Assembly (NCBI GenBank): GCA_900766925.1
Contig: CAAFXG010000288.1
Coordinates: forward strand, 1-38,401
DNA: 38,401 nt
Origin: Lachnospiraceae bacterium
Lineage (GTDB): Bacteria; Bacillota; Clostridia; Lachnospirales; Lachnospiraceae
Direction: 5' to 3'
The notes under the pieces are model-generated. The model worked only from the letters and a program-made list of their open reading frames with translations, made no database searches and was not told the origin of the DNA. Positions 22,020 through 30,721 of the stretch are shown here, in pieces (the first letter of the stretch is position 1; every line of letters begins with the position of its first letter). A program made the position numbers and the translations under genes.

Positions 22020-24686
22020 TTATTTTGTAGTTGATGGTATACCATTTAATTTTATTATATCAAATGCCGGGTTATAGCCAGCAGCTTCAAGTTGTTCATT
22101 AGTAATAGTGCCATCTTTACGCATTTCAATATACACGTTTATACCAAGTTCTCCGTTAGCTATACGCTTATTTGCTTCATCAAGTGCGTCACCTGTGTCT
22201 AAGAAGTACTGAACACGCTCTGTAGCAACTACATTGTTTATATAGCCTTCTATAAACTTTTCAAGTTCCTCTTTACTAACGTCTGGTTTGGTGGTCTTTA
22301 TGTTGCCTAAAGCCGCTGCAAACTTACTAGCCTCTACCTCTGCTGGTGTTCTCTTTCCAACACCAAAAATATGTGTAGTTCGGAATGGGAAAAGCATACT
22401 ACTAACTGCTTTATCTGCATAAGTTAAGTCTCCAGTGCCATCGCCAACTACTCCTTTGCTTTGTAAGTAACGTGTTATCTCTCCAGCATAGGCATTACTG
22501 CCGTAATCAAAAGCTCTCCAAAATGATACAGGAAAATATTTTTTGACTTTTGTGTAGTTACTTCTGTCATTAGTAAAAGTGTCTATACCACTATTTTCTA
22601 CACCGTACTGCTCAAACATACTGTTTATCTTATTAAAAGATTTATGTCTTGATATAAAACCACCAATACTAGTACTTTCAAAAGGAGTATTTTCATCTGC
22701 TCCAGTAATAGACTTTAATAGTCCTGCCCACCAGCTTCTGAAAGGAATACCAACGGCTTCCTCAAAAGCTTCATACAAAGCCATATAACTTGCCTTTATG
22801 TCTTCCTGCAGCTTTTTAAGCGCAAAGTTTGTTTGTTCAGCATAGTTATAGGCACCCCAGTTATTGTTAGGCCTTCTTGAACGTATATCAGATATAGGAA
22901 TTCCATTGTTTATAGAGAATGCTAAAACTTCTGAGGCAGATTTACCAAGTGTATCATCAAGAAGTTTCTGCAGCTGTTCTTTTTCTTTTTCAGATGCTCC
23001 ACTATATCTTGAAGCTACTGCCTCAAGTGTATTCCACCAAGCACTATTTGCATCTCCTTCTTGCATCATATTCTGGTATTGTCCAAGGATAGCAGCAGGA
23101 AGAAGGTCAAATCCCTTACCAAGCAAAGACATTTGTCCTCGTTTAGAAGAGAAAGTGATTATATCACTGTCTATTGCCTCTTTATTAATACCTATAGCAC
23201 TACTTGCAGACTGATTATCTAAAGAGCCTTCAATTCCATAACCAGCATAATATCTTCTGTTCGGAAGGTCCGCAGCACTTTCTGCAATAGCTTCTACCGC
23301 TTTTGTATCAAACTTCTTTACTGCTTTAGCTGCTGTAGCTATAAGTTTATATAGTGCATATATCTTTGCAAGGTTCCCACCGACATTACGTAGGTTCTCT
23401 AACCAATTTTTAGAACTCTTTTCTGCATCTTTTTCTGGCTTCTTAATACGCTCCCAGTTCTCTGCAGTATGTGGACCTTTAGGGTCAATCCATCTACCTT
23501 CACCCATAGATACAGATGCTTCCCTAAGTTTATCCATATCCGGCTTCATAGTAGATAAGTTAGTATAGAACTGTGCATATTGCCTTGATACAAGAAAATC
23601 TGTATCTGCTAGTAGTTTTTGATACTTATTTTCAGGAGCTTTTGCTCCAGTGCCATATCCTTTACTACCAGTAAGGTCACCCATGTGTGTTTCTACCCAG
23701 CTTGCTTCATCACTAAGACCTAGCTGTCTTAAGACAAATGCCATATCACTAGCGTGGTTAGAATTAGGCATACCTCTAGTATACTTTAGTGCATCGTGTG
23801 TACCCGCAGCAAACAGGAGTTTATCTATATCTTTTGGACTATACCCTGCCTTTACAGCATCTTGGAAAACACCTTGCATTACTGCATCTGTATGTCTTGC
23901 TAGTCCTCCAGTTCCGTGTGCAAATAAAGGGTGATATTTCATCGTAGATGCTGCTGGTTGATAATAGAACCCTTCAGGACCACCATAAGCATCAAGAATA
24001 TCTACAAACTTATGTCGATAGCTAGGGTCTTTGATAAACTGTGTAGCGTGCATTCTGTACGCACTAGACACATCTGAGTCTTGTTTAAACGCACCATAGT
24101 ATAAGTTACTGTCAAATGTTTTACCTTTTAAATTAGCAAAGTTCTTACGGAGAACTATCATATTTTCAAGGTCTTGTATTCTGCCTTCATCTGCCTGCCA
24201 GTCTCTTCGTCTCCTACGCCAAGACTCCCATTTTTCATTATCATCTGCAGTAGGCTGATATCTTATATCATAAGGACTGTGTGGGTGATATTCTATTCTA
24301 TTTAGAAATGATTGGCTTTTTAAAGACTGGAATACCTCTTTTCTCTGCAATGCTGAAAGACTGTCTGTAAATGCCTTGCCAATCATAACAGCAATTTTAT
24401 CTGCAATAAAATTACTTAAGCCATTTAATACTGTTTTATCTAAAGCACTAGAGTTTATCTTCTGCTTCAGGTTATGATAATTGGCAAATGCTAGTCCACT
24501 ATCTAGCCTAGAGAATGTAGAAGAAATCCCTGATGTAAAGCCAGAGACATTGCCTATACCTTCCCTAGATAAGGTACGTCTGAATGAATTAGCATATTCT
24601 TTAGCACCAAGTTCTGCAACACGCTTCAAAGAAGCCATATCAGGAGTAAAGCCTATTTTAAGTGTAAGGTCATCATCTCTAGCCAT
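22020..24686 (-). CDS. Tape measure protein with an internal HD phosphohydrolase-like domain
   Basis: 888 residues from ATG 24686, with GGAG 6 bases upstream (in-frame ATG 24698 has none). Position after the tube and frameshifted chaperone genes, length and helical segments identify the tape measure. Residues about 235-375 instead look like an HD domain: LARHTDAV (H265), GTHDALKYT (H297-D298), SNHASDMAFVLRQLGL (H311), VETHMG (H334) and LADTDFL (D361/D363). The spacing matches YhaM-like HD proteins, including the helix after HD and the xxH in the fourth helix. A membrane-like helix follows near 445 (IYALYKLIATAAKAV). An HD domain could hydrolyse nucleotides or nucleic acid, or be ejected into the cell. 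Function is inferred. Confidence 0.75.
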   Translation of the reverse strand: MARDDDLTLKIGFTPDMASLKRVAELGAKEYANSFRRTLSREGIGNVSGFTSGISSTFSRLDSGLAFANYHNLKQKINSSALDKTVLNGLSNFIADKIAVMIGKAFTDSLSALQRKEVFQSLKSQSFLNRIEYHPHSPYDIRYQPTADDNEKWESWRRRRRDWQADEGRIQDLENMIVLRKNFANLKGKTFDSNLYYGAFKQDSDVSSAYRMHATQFIKDPSYRHKFVDILDAYGGPEGFYYQPAASTMKYHPLFAHGTGGLARHTDAVMQGVFQDAVKAGYSPKDIDKLLFAAGTHDALKYTRGMPNSNHASDMAFVLRQLGLSDEASWVETHMGDLTGSKGYGTGAKAPENKYQKLLADTDFLVSRQYAQFYTNLSTMKPDMDKLREASVSMGEGRWIDPKGPHTAENWERIKKPEKDAEKSSKNWLENLRNVGGNLAKIYALYKLIATAAKAVKKFDTKAVEAIAESAADLPNRRYYAGYGIEGSLDNQSASSAIGINKEAIDSDIITFSSKRGQMSLLGKGFDLLPAAILGQYQNMMQEGDANSAWWNTLEAVASRYSGASEKEKEQLQKLLDDTLGKSASEVLAFSINNGIPISDIRSRRPNNNWGAYNYAEQTNFALKKLQEDIKASYMALYEAFEEAVGIPFRSWWAGLLKSITGADENTPFESTSIGGFISRHKSFNKINSMFEQYGVENSGIDTFTNDRSNYTKVKKYFPVSFWRAFDYGSNAYAGEITRYLQSKGVVGDGTGDLTYADKAVSSMLFPFRTTHIFGVGKRTPAEVEASKFAAALGNIKTTKPDVSKEELEKFIEGYINNVVATERVQYFLDTGDALDEANKRIANGELGINVYIEMRKDGTITNEQLEAAGYNPAFDIIKLNGIPSTTK

Positions 24687-24942
24687 TTGGGTCTCCATTG
24701 ATTAGGGATATATAAATTATACCGTCTATCATATCATCAAAGTCTATAGGTGGTCTGTGAAAACGTTCTAAATATCTGTAATATAGAAAAAGCAGCCTAC
24801 CAAGCTGCTCATCAATTTTCTCGTCTAAAGATTTTTTCTTGCTCAATATACTGCGTAAAGCTGCTATAGGGTCATCTATAGCAGTATTTTGCACAGTTTT
24901 ATTGCCGACAATATTGCTGAGCTTCTTTACTGCGGCGTTGAT
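24679..24942 (-). CDS. Tail assembly chaperone, -1 frameshift extension
   Basis: This frame is open from the slippery site at 24942-24948 to the stop at 24679 and would be joined to the upstream chaperone by a -1 shift, giving a fusion of about 207 residues. It has a short basic linker (INAAVKKLSNIVGNKT) and a domain with DPIAALRSILSKKKSLD and GRLLFLYYRYLERFHRPP. A GTG at 24894 could give a separate 71-residue product, but no good ribosome-binding site was seen, so the frameshift product is preferred. In lambda the equivalent is G-T, which delivers the tape measure during tail assembly. Confidence 0.65.
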   Translation of the reverse strand: MNAAVKKLSNIVGNKTVQNTAIDDPIAALRSILSKKKSLDEKIDEQLGRLLFLYYRYLERFHRPPIDFDDMIDGIIYISLINGDPNG

Positions 24943-25301
24943 TTTTTTAGTAGTATAGCGTATGTTACATCAAGTAACTTATCAAGTAAGTAACTTTCAG
25001 TGCTAAGTACAAGCGACAGTCTGTTACCTTCACCTCTTGCATATACGATACTCTTAATTACAGTATCCTTATGTCTGAAAGTGATTGTAGAACCATCAAA
25101 TAAGAGTTCTGCAATAGTACAGAGCTCTTTTACGTCCGGGCTAGTACCTGAATTTACTACTCTGATTATAGTCAAAGGGTCGATATTATTAATCTTATCT
25201 ACTTCAACTGTAACTTCACTAAGCTCTTTCCTAGAGTTTATAAACTCTTCAGAAATTTTATTGATAGACTTACTGTCAAATGTGTATTTTGTTTCTGCCA
25301 T
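24927..25301 (-). CDS. Tail assembly chaperone (gpG-like)
   Basis: 124 residues; AGGAGG precedes the ATG. It is acidic and has a simple alpha/beta pattern (YTFDSKSINKISEEFINSRK, ELCTIAELLFDGSTITFRHK, RLSLVLSTESYLLDKLLDV), without catalytic motifs. It lies between the tail tube and the tape measure, the near-universal position of the G-type chaperone. Its 3' end contains an A7 slippery run, after which the -1 frame stays open, as expected for a G/G-T pair. The chaperone is not normally part of the finished virion. Confidence 0.75.
   Translation of the reverse strand: MAETKYTFDSKSINKISEEFINSRKELSEVTVEVDKINNIDPLTIIRVVNSGTSPDVKELCTIAELLFDGSTITFRHKDTVIKSIVYARGEGNRLSLVLSTESYLLDKLLDVTYAILLKKSTPQ
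24942..24948 (-). promoter_or_regulatory. Slippery heptamer A7 for programmed -1 frameshift
   Basis: On the - strand the zero frame reads CTA AAA AAA TCA, giving A-AAA-AAA, a valid X-XXY-YYZ site. Five codons later the zero frame ends at 24927; the -1 frame continues for 87 codons. Confidence 0.75.
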
Positions 25302-25334
25302 ATATTGCCTCCTTAATGGCGAACTTTTCAGTTT

Positions 25335-25847
25335 TTATACACCACGTTGTACCCAATCCCACGTAGCATAGTTAAATACCACATTGTATGAAGGTGCATC
25401 ATTACCTGCAAGTTTAAGCGGTGGAGCATCTACTACAGTACATTTAGAGAACTGTATCTTATAAGCTTTACCATTGAACTCCCACGCAACAGATATTGTA
25501 GCACCGACAGAATCACCTACAGCACGCTGAGCATCTGCAATAGCTGAAATGTCACATATTTTATTTGTATTATCAAGATTAGCACCAATTCTAATAACGC
25601 TAAATGTAATGCTACCTGCCTTGTTTGCATTAGTAAGCTGTATGCTACCACCATTAAGCAAAGGAATTATTACAGAGTTCTGTAATGCCTGTGAAGTATC
25701 AATGAACTGGTCATTTAATTTAAAGCCAGTAAGTGTTACTTCTGTGCTTGCAGCAAGTGTTTCTGTGCCAAAAGTAAGTGCTTTAGGATAAGAGTAGCTA
25801 ATTGTACTTTCACCTGTAGCCTGTACTATATAGTCTGGTGTTGCCAT
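25335..25847 (-). CDS. Tail tube protein (DUF3277-like)
   Basis: 170 residues, GGAGG before the ATG, just after the sheath gene. Its sequence is beta-rich (STISYSYPKALTFGTETLAA, SVIIPLLNGGSIQLTNANKA, GATISVAWEFNGKAYKIQFS) with DAPPLKLAGNDAPSYNVVF near the end, the pattern of DUF3277/tail-tube proteins in phages whose sheath belongs to DUF3383. It forms the inner tube through which DNA passes. Confidence 0.75.
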   Translation of the reverse strand: MATPDYIVQATGESTISYSYPKALTFGTETLAASTEVTLTGFKLNDQFIDTSQALQNSVIIPLLNGGSIQLTNANKAGSITFSVIRIGANLDNTNKICDISAIADAQRAVGDSVGATISVAWEFNGKAYKIQFSKCTVVDAPPLKLAGNDAPSYNVVFNYATWDWVQRGV

Positions 25848-25860
25848 TTTCTACCTCCTG

Positions 25861-27012
25861 TTATACTGTAAGCTGTCCTGTTACTTTTACTTTACGCAGC
25901 TTGTCTTGATAAGTAGCTTGCCAAGCATTTGGAATTATAATCTCATCAGCTGCTGAAGCCGGTCTTTCTGCATAGCTTGGAGCCGTAATAACAAAGTTTG
26001 AAATAATTCCTGCAAGTTGGAAAGAACCAACCAAAGTTGACATAATAGATAATATTGCATTATAAGAGTCAAGAGATACTCTTACACCTCTTCCTGCCAT
26101 ATAATTAGCACAGCGTACTTTACACATATAATTACAATAAGCAACAAGCCAATATGCAGATATGTGTTTTCCGTTTATTGTTTTTGCACCATATGCTACT
26201 GTCTGTCCTGTAGTATCTCCTACATACTTCCAGTACTGCATATTAATGTTTTTAAGAGTGTTTTGCTCTGTTATAGATAGTGCTTCACCACCTTCACCAC
26301 TGGCAGTGTTTATTACAGTATTACCTACAAAGTCAAATGCGTTGCCCGCATATACTCCTGTAGCATTCATTACTGCAAGAGCAATTCCAGCTGCAACTAA
26401 CGCCGGGTTATATAAGTTATCCCCGTCAGTAGTATTTAACTTCTTATAAGAGAAGAATGCATCATAGCCTGCGGATTTAACTGTAGTGTATAATGAGTCT
26501 TCTGCTCCTGTATATGACGGCAATAATGGTGCACTTGACAACAAAGTGTCTGCTGCACACAATTTACAAAGTTCTACTACAGCACTTGACAACAGCTCAT
26601 TTTCTTTGTCGTCTGTACATACAAGAAGTGTTTTAAAATATCCAAGCTGATGTGTTGCTGCAAATGCTGCGTCTAAGTCTTCAGTGTCCAGAGCATCTGC
26701 ATTAGCCAGCTTATTACAGAAAGCCACAAGTATAACAGAATTAGATGTGCCTGTTTCAAAAAACTTAGATAACCAAGTAGCAAGCTGCCCTTTTACAATA
26801 GAGCTGTAATTTGCATTTGTTACTTCTGCAAGTTCACCAACTACTACTCCAGATTTTTTGACATCTGTAAAAGCTGTAACGTCTTTTACAAAACGCTCTT
26901 TTTCTATGTAGATAACTGTCTTGGCGTAGTTATCTCCCGGGTTAGAAGTAAGAACTACTTCCGTAGAAAACTCAACGTCTTCCTGAGCAACTGAGCCTAA
27001 AAAGTCGTCCAT
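25861..27012 (-). CDS. Tail sheath protein (DUF3383-like)
   Basis: 383 residues with AGGAGG upstream. The N-terminal part has KTVIYIEKERFVKDVTAFTD; the middle has SVILVAFCNK and a Rossmann-like KTLLVCTDDKENELLSSAVV; the C-terminus (YQDKLRKVKVTGQLTV) is the strand that clasps neighbouring subunits in sheaths. Also visible: NINMQYWKYVGDTTGQTVAY and VVAGIALAVMN-like A-G-x-x-A segments. Presence of a sheath shows the tail is contractile. Confidence 0.85.
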   Translation of the reverse strand: MDDFLGSVAQEDVEFSTEVVLTSNPGDNYAKTVIYIEKERFVKDVTAFTDVKKSGVVVGELAEVTNANYSSIVKGQLATWLSKFFETGTSNSVILVAFCNKLANADALDTEDLDAAFAATHQLGYFKTLLVCTDDKENELLSSAVVELCKLCAADTLLSSAPLLPSYTGAEDSLYTTVKSAGYDAFFSYKKLNTTDGDNLYNPALVAAGIALAVMNATGVYAGNAFDFVGNTVINTASGEGGEALSITEQNTLKNINMQYWKYVGDTTGQTVAYGAKTINGKHISAYWLVAYCNYMCKVRCANYMAGRGVRVSLDSYNAILSIMSTLVGSFQLAGIISNFVITAPSYAERPASAADEIIIPNAWQATYQDKLRKVKVTGQLTV

Positions 27013-27022
27013 AGTATTCCTC

Positions 27023-27526
27023 CTAATTTACAATTAAGTCTCCTGATATATCTACATTTCGTAAATACTCAGAAGCTATTTCAAGTTCTTCATTATATGC
27101 AATAGTAAGGTTTACATTGTAGCATAGTGTACTAGCTACACCTTCCTGCATATACAATGATGTAAAAACTCTAATATCTTTATTGTTTAATACACCATTT
27201 ATAGACTTAAAGGCTGACTGTATGTCTACTCTATAGGGCCAAAATACTGTGCTATATGCCATACTTTCTGCCTGCTTTCCTATAAATGAAAGGTGCACGA
27301 CTGCACTACCAGACCTTATTATTCTATCACCTTTTCGTATTGCAGCAGAGGTAAAGTTAGTATAGTCAATTACATAGCCTATCCAAGTATCCCCAGTACT
27401 GTCATCAGCTACTGGGTTATACCAGTTTCCTTGAAGTGGCACGATATACTTTATGTATTCTTCATTTTCAAAGAAGATGCTACAGAGCAACCTTCGTAAG
27501 GTTTCCATTCTAAGGTTCTCTGACAT
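27023..27526 (-). CDS. Tail terminator/neck protein
   Basis: 167 residues from ATG 27526 (GGAGG 6 bases upstream; the earlier in-frame ATG at 27544 lacks a site). It overlaps the preceding gene by 17 bases. It is of the size and position of tail terminator proteins (last head-tail gene before the sheath), with WPYRVDIQSAFKSINGVLNN and LCYNVNLTIAYNEELEI. No sharp family motif is seen, so the call is positional. Confidence 0.55.
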   Translation of the reverse strand: MSENLRMETLRRLLCSIFFENEEYIKYIVPLQGNWYNPVADDSTGDTWIGYVIDYTNFTSAAIRKGDRIIRSGSAVVHLSFIGKQAESMAYSTVFWPYRVDIQSAFKSINGVLNNKDIRVFTSLYMQEGVASTLCYNVNLTIAYNEELEIASEYLRNVDISGDLIVN

Positions 27527-27965
27527 ATACTGCCTCCAGCCCATCTATCATTTCACCTGTATATATACCAACAGGCTTATTGTCTTTCTGTCTTTTATAA
27601 ACCGGACCATTCTCCGGCTTAAGTTTATCTGCAGCTACAAAGCATACAATGTCCTCTACTATTTCTTGTCCTGCTTCTTTTAGCTGCTGTGCTACCTTAG
27701 TACCTTTAAAACGTTTAAGCATACTCTTTTTGAGTATAGATGTTATTTTAGAATAACCACCTGACTCTAAGTATTGGCTAAACAGGTCACGGCCTGGTAT
27801 ATTAAATACCTTATTGTTTTCACTTTTCCACTCTCCACCAAGAAAAAACTTCTTAGCGTGGTCTCTTGAAGCACCTTCTTTAAACTGAATTATCAGTTTG
27901 TTCTTACTATCTAAACCTAGTTTAGTTTTAAGTAAATCATAGTTATTAATAGTAATATCAGTCAT
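27510..27965 (-). CDS. Tail completion/neck protein (HK97 gp10-like pattern)
   Basis: 151 residues; AGGAA precedes the ATG. Basic, helix-rich, with KFFLGGEWKSENNKVFNIPG, ILKKSMLKRFKGTKVAQQLK and a C-terminal NKPVGIYTGEMIDGLEAVY; the G-x-L-T/Y-G-x-M-x-x-x-L ending is common in gp10-type tail completion proteins. It sits between the head closure and tail terminator genes, as expected. Confidence 0.5.
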   Translation of the reverse strand: MTDITINNYDLLKTKLGLDSKNKLIIQFKEGASRDHAKKFFLGGEWKSENNKVFNIPGRDLFSQYLESGGYSKITSILKKSMLKRFKGTKVAQQLKEAGQEIVEDIVCFVAADKLKPENGPVYKRQKDNKPVGIYTGEMIDGLEAVYVREP

Positions 27966-27996
27966 ATACTTCCTTATTTTACTACGGTAATTTAAA

Positions 27997-28413
27997 TTAG
28001 TAAATACCCTTTTTGGTCTGTAAGGAGTTATTACTGTTGTTATTATTACCCTGTATTTTCTGTATTTTAAATGCTTTAAAGCCCGCGTAATATCCCCAAG
28101 AGGACTTAGATACTACTTTATAGTATAGTCCATTACTAGGGTGTTTTATTGTGTGTCCTAGCTCTAATGGTGAAGTCTCTTCCACCCATACTTCCTCATT
28201 ATCCGAAGAGTCTATAACACGCCAGTTACTACGTCCTGCCAGTCTCCCTGAAGGTCCAACCAACTGTTCTCCAGTAGTGCTAGACTGTAGGATTATGTCT
28301 ACTTTGCCTAAATATACCCTATCATAGTCTTCTCCTACTTTAGGGGTATCTTTATAATAATCTACTGATACAAGCATTTCACTAAAATGTATTAAGGAGT
28401 CTCCATAAACCAT
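27997..28413 (-). CDS. Head closure/head-tail joining protein
   Basis: 138 residues; GGAGG precedes the ATG. It shows a beta-barrel pattern (DRVYLGKVDIILQSSTTGEQ, NWRVIDSSDNEEVWVEETSP, GLYYKVVSKSSWGYYAGFKA), followed by an Asn-rich tail with GNNNNSNNS. It lies right after the DUF4054-like connector, the usual place of the head closure protein that plugs the portal exit. No specific family motif was identified. Confidence 0.5.
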   Translation of the reverse strand: MVYGDSLIHFSEMLVSVDYYKDTPKVGEDYDRVYLGKVDIILQSSTTGEQLVGPSGRLAGRSNWRVIDSSDNEEVWVEETSPLELGHTIKHPSNGLYYKVVSKSSWGYYAGFKAFKIQKIQGNNNNSNNSLQTKKGIY

Positions 28414-28426
28414 ATAGAACCTCCAT

Positions 28427-28816
28427 TTAGTATAGCTGGTATTTTTCAGGTGCAGACAATAACAAGTCTAAAGCTCTTAATCCAAAGTAGTTAGACTTTA
28501 GCTTAGTATAGTTGTCTTGCACTTTTTGGTCTTTAAAATGCAATCTTACACCACCAATCTCTTTTTCTACTAAAGGTACACCACCTGTAGTAAAAATACC
28601 ATCTACAAGAGTTGGATAAGCATCTGCTAGCCACCAAGCTACAAGATAATTAAGAGTAAGATTTACTTTATTTTCTCGCTGAGTCGCAGGTAAAACTCTC
28701 CAAAGTGTGGTAACTCCACTCCAGTCTGCACTTATACAGTTTATCGCCAGCTGAATATCTTCATCTGTAAGTTTATCTTTAAACTTGTTTCTAAACATAA
28801 ACGACTCAACTGTCAT
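28427..28816 (-). CDS. Head-tail connector/adaptor (DUF4054-like)
   Basis: 129 residues; CAGGAG precedes the ATG. Mostly helical with FRNKFKDKLTDEDIQLAINC, NKVNLTLNYLVAWWLADAYP and a C-terminal LKSNYFGLRALDLLLSAP, in good agreement with DUF4054 adaptors (F...F...T...I......A.....W and A-x-x-L-x-A-H/W...). It follows a dispersed stem-loop cassette with TATAAT on the - strand 30-35 bases upstream of the ATG, so it may have its own promoter. Confidence 0.65.
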   Translation of the reverse strand: MTVESFMFRNKFKDKLTDEDIQLAINCISADWSGVTTLWRVLPATQRENKVNLTLNYLVAWWLADAYPTLVDGIFTTGGVPLVEKEIGGVRLHFKDQKVQDNYTKLKSNYFGLRALDLLLSAPEKYQLY

Positions 28817-28880
28817 AAAGCCACTCCTGTCATTATATAATGAAAATTATACCTGTTATTTTCACTTAAGTCTTTTTAAA

Positions 28881-28910
28881 AGGTCCTTAAAAATGTGAAT
28901 TTAAGGACCT
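28881..28910 (-). repeat. Dispersed stem-loop cassette, copy E3
   Basis: AGGTCCTTAAA (28881-28891) and TTTAAGGACCT (28900-28910) form a perfect 11-bp stem with an 8-base loop. On the - strand it is followed by TTTT and, further on, TATAAT about 35 bases ahead of the gene at 28816. It sits directly downstream of the stop at 28923, so it may end one transcript and start another. Confidence 0.8.
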
Positions 28911-28922
28911 CAAAAATGCCTT

Positions 28923-29324
28923 TTACTCTGTTTCTGTATCAACTTTTTGTTTCTTTAAGCTACTAAGTTCTTTTTTAGCTTTAAGCAATTCCGCTTTAAG
29001 TTTTTCAATTTCCTTAGTAGATTCTTCAACTTTGCTGTTAGACTCTTCTAACTTTCTATTTGCTTCTTCAAGTTTCCTGTTTGCTCTATCTTCTCCTGAC
29101 AATGCAAAACCCGGAATATGGTCAAGTACACGGACCATTTTATTAGCAACAAGTGTATTAAAAACAGAGTTATTCTGCAGTATAGCTAACTGCTCTTCAG
29201 TTACTTCTGTATAAGCTTTCTTACCGTGCTGTTTGTCAAACTCTGTATAGTTTCTTTTAGGTAGCAAAATACCATTAATTTCATACTCAACTGCTGTATA
29301 ACCAATAATATATTTATTAGCCAT
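28923..29324 (-). CDS. Small head protein with C-terminal coiled coil
   Basis: 133 residues; AGGAG precedes the ATG. The first 80 residues resemble small capsid-region proteins with a lysine/glutamate stretch (YTAVEYEINGILLPKRNYTE, YTEVTEEQLAILQNNSVFNT, MVRVLDHIPGF). Residues from 80 on are a highly charged coiled coil (NRKLEEANRKLEESNSKVEE onward, LKAELLKAKKELSSLKK). It is flanked by a terminator upstream and a stem-loop cassette downstream. A capsid accessory or assembly role is inferred from position. Confidence 0.5.
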   Translation of the reverse strand: MANKYIIGYTAVEYEINGILLPKRNYTEFDKQHGKKAYTEVTEEQLAILQNNSVFNTLVANKMVRVLDHIPGFALSGEDRANRKLEEANRKLEESNSKVEESTKEIEKLKAELLKAKKELSSLKKQKVDTETE

Positions 29325-29340
29325 TTGCTTATCTCCTATT

Positions 29341-29374
29341 AAAAAGAAGTAGCAAAGTTATTAACTCTGCTACT
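29341..29374 (-). terminator. Terminator after the major capsid gene
   Basis: On the - strand AGTAGCAGAGT pairs with ACTTTGCTACT (11 bp including one G-U, 5-base loop), followed by TCTTTTTAAT. It is 30 bases past the capsid stop and would limit transcription of the gene at 28923 relative to capsid. Confidence 0.75.
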
Positions 29375-29403
29375 CTTATTGTTGGGGGGTTTAAAGTGAG
29401 GGT

Positions 29404-30711
29404 TTATTTTACACCAAAGCCTTGATAAACTTTTACAGCATTAGGCACAGGCGCGAAAATACCAGCTACACGGGACATTGTCTTGAACTGTGTATTATAC
29501 ATACCAGGAATGGCCGGGAATACATACTGGTCAAGAGGATTTCCGAATAATACAAGGTCCTGTTTTTTATCATCAGGTCCTGCTCCAACAGTTGGTGCAG
29601 TAATAACTAAATAGTCAGCATCTGTAGGATTGAATACAGACTTTGCTTTAAGCATTGGTTCTGAAATAAACTGAATTTTAGGGTCACGACCATCAGGGCC
29701 ACGTCCAGACAAGTAGTTTTCTGCAAAGATTTTCATCGCAGCAGTAGGGTTATAAGTATTTGAGTATGGCATTGAAGTAAGCAAGTTATATGCCGCAGGT
29801 GCCATAGCAACTTTAATAGTATCAAACTTATTGTCTGAAGCATCAAGGAACTCATTAAGAATCTTAGCAAGACTACTGAAAGCTGTATTACCTTTAGTAA
29901 CATTACTAGTGTCTTCTGAAATTGCTTTAAGTGAGTTACCACCCCATACAGATACAGGATTTACATTTAAAAGACCTTTTGTTTCTGTATCTTCATTGCC
30001 GTAGTAAATCATATATGCTTTAAGCATATTCATTACATAGTTAGCATAGCGCTGTTTTGTGGCTATTGAAGATTCACCAAAAGGATTTGCTGATTTACCT
30101 GATGCACGTTCTTTTTCCGCCTGAGTAATTGTATAAGTAACCATCATATTAATTACTGATGCAGACATCATTCCATTGATAACGTTTACATCATTAGTCA
30201 TTTTGTTCTGAAGGTCACCAGTAGAGCCAATTGAACCCCAACCAGCATACTGTTCCATTACAAGAGACATAACTTCAGCCCAAGGATTGTCACCACTATC
30301 TCGTGCTACCAAATCAAATGCGTGGGTGTAAGCAAGCGGCTCCTTAAATATTTTCTTAAAGTAAGAAACATTCCAAGGAAGAAACTGCTGTCCATCAAGC
30401 AATGAGTCTTTAGTGAATTTGTAGTGCCAGCCTTTTGCAACTGAGTCATATACTGGAACAATATTTACTTTTGACGGGTCTTTTTTGTATAATGCAGAAA
30501 CTTCTGCAGATGCAATAGGGTCAAGCAGATGTGCAGAATCACCTACAAAGCTTGCGTCCTGTGCGTGTGCTGGTACTGCAAAGTTTGCTTCAGATTCAGG
30601 ACCAATTTCAACTGAAAGTCCTGCACCTACTTTAGCAAAAGCTGGGTCATTTTCTATAGCTTTAAGAACTTTATTAAAGCCCTTACAAGATTTACTTACT
30701 CTTGTTTCCAT
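29404..30711 (-). CDS. Major capsid protein (DUF2184-like)
   Basis: 435 residues; AGGAG lies before the ATG. The order protease/scaffold, cement, capsid is standard. Matches to the DUF2184 capsid group are IEIGPESEA-like N-terminal strand (LSVEIGPESEANFAVPAHAQ), VWGGNSLKAISEDTSN, IKVAMAPAAYNLLTSMPY, and AMKIFAENYLSG. C-terminal QFKTMSRVAGIFAPVPNAV is the final P-domain strand. It forms the icosahedral shell. It is followed by an intrinsic terminator, consistent with a highly expressed gene. Confidence 0.85.
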   Translation of the reverse strand: METRVSKSCKGFNKVLKAIENDPAFAKVGAGLSVEIGPESEANFAVPAHAQDASFVGDSAHLLDPIASAEVSALYKKDPSKVNIVPVYDSVAKGWHYKFTKDSLLDGQQFLPWNVSYFKKIFKEPLAYTHAFDLVARDSGDNPWAEVMSLVMEQYAGWGSIGSTGDLQNKMTNDVNVINGMMSASVINMMVTYTITQAEKERASGKSANPFGESSIATKQRYANYVMNMLKAYMIYYGNEDTETKGLLNVNPVSVWGGNSLKAISEDTSNVTKGNTAFSSLAKILNEFLDASDNKFDTIKVAMAPAAYNLLTSMPYSNTYNPTAAMKIFAENYLSGRGPDGRDPKIQFISEPMLKAKSVFNPTDADYLVITAPTVGAGPDDKKQDLVLFGNPLDQYVFPAIPGMYNTQFKTMSRVAGIFAPVPNAVKVYQGFGVK

Positions 30712-30721
30712 TTACTTACTC

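Noticed and set aside
24679..24894. Independent 71-residue gene with GTG start
   Set aside because: The same frame is open upstream to an A7 slippery site and no ribosome-binding site was seen before the GTG, so a frameshift extension explains it better.
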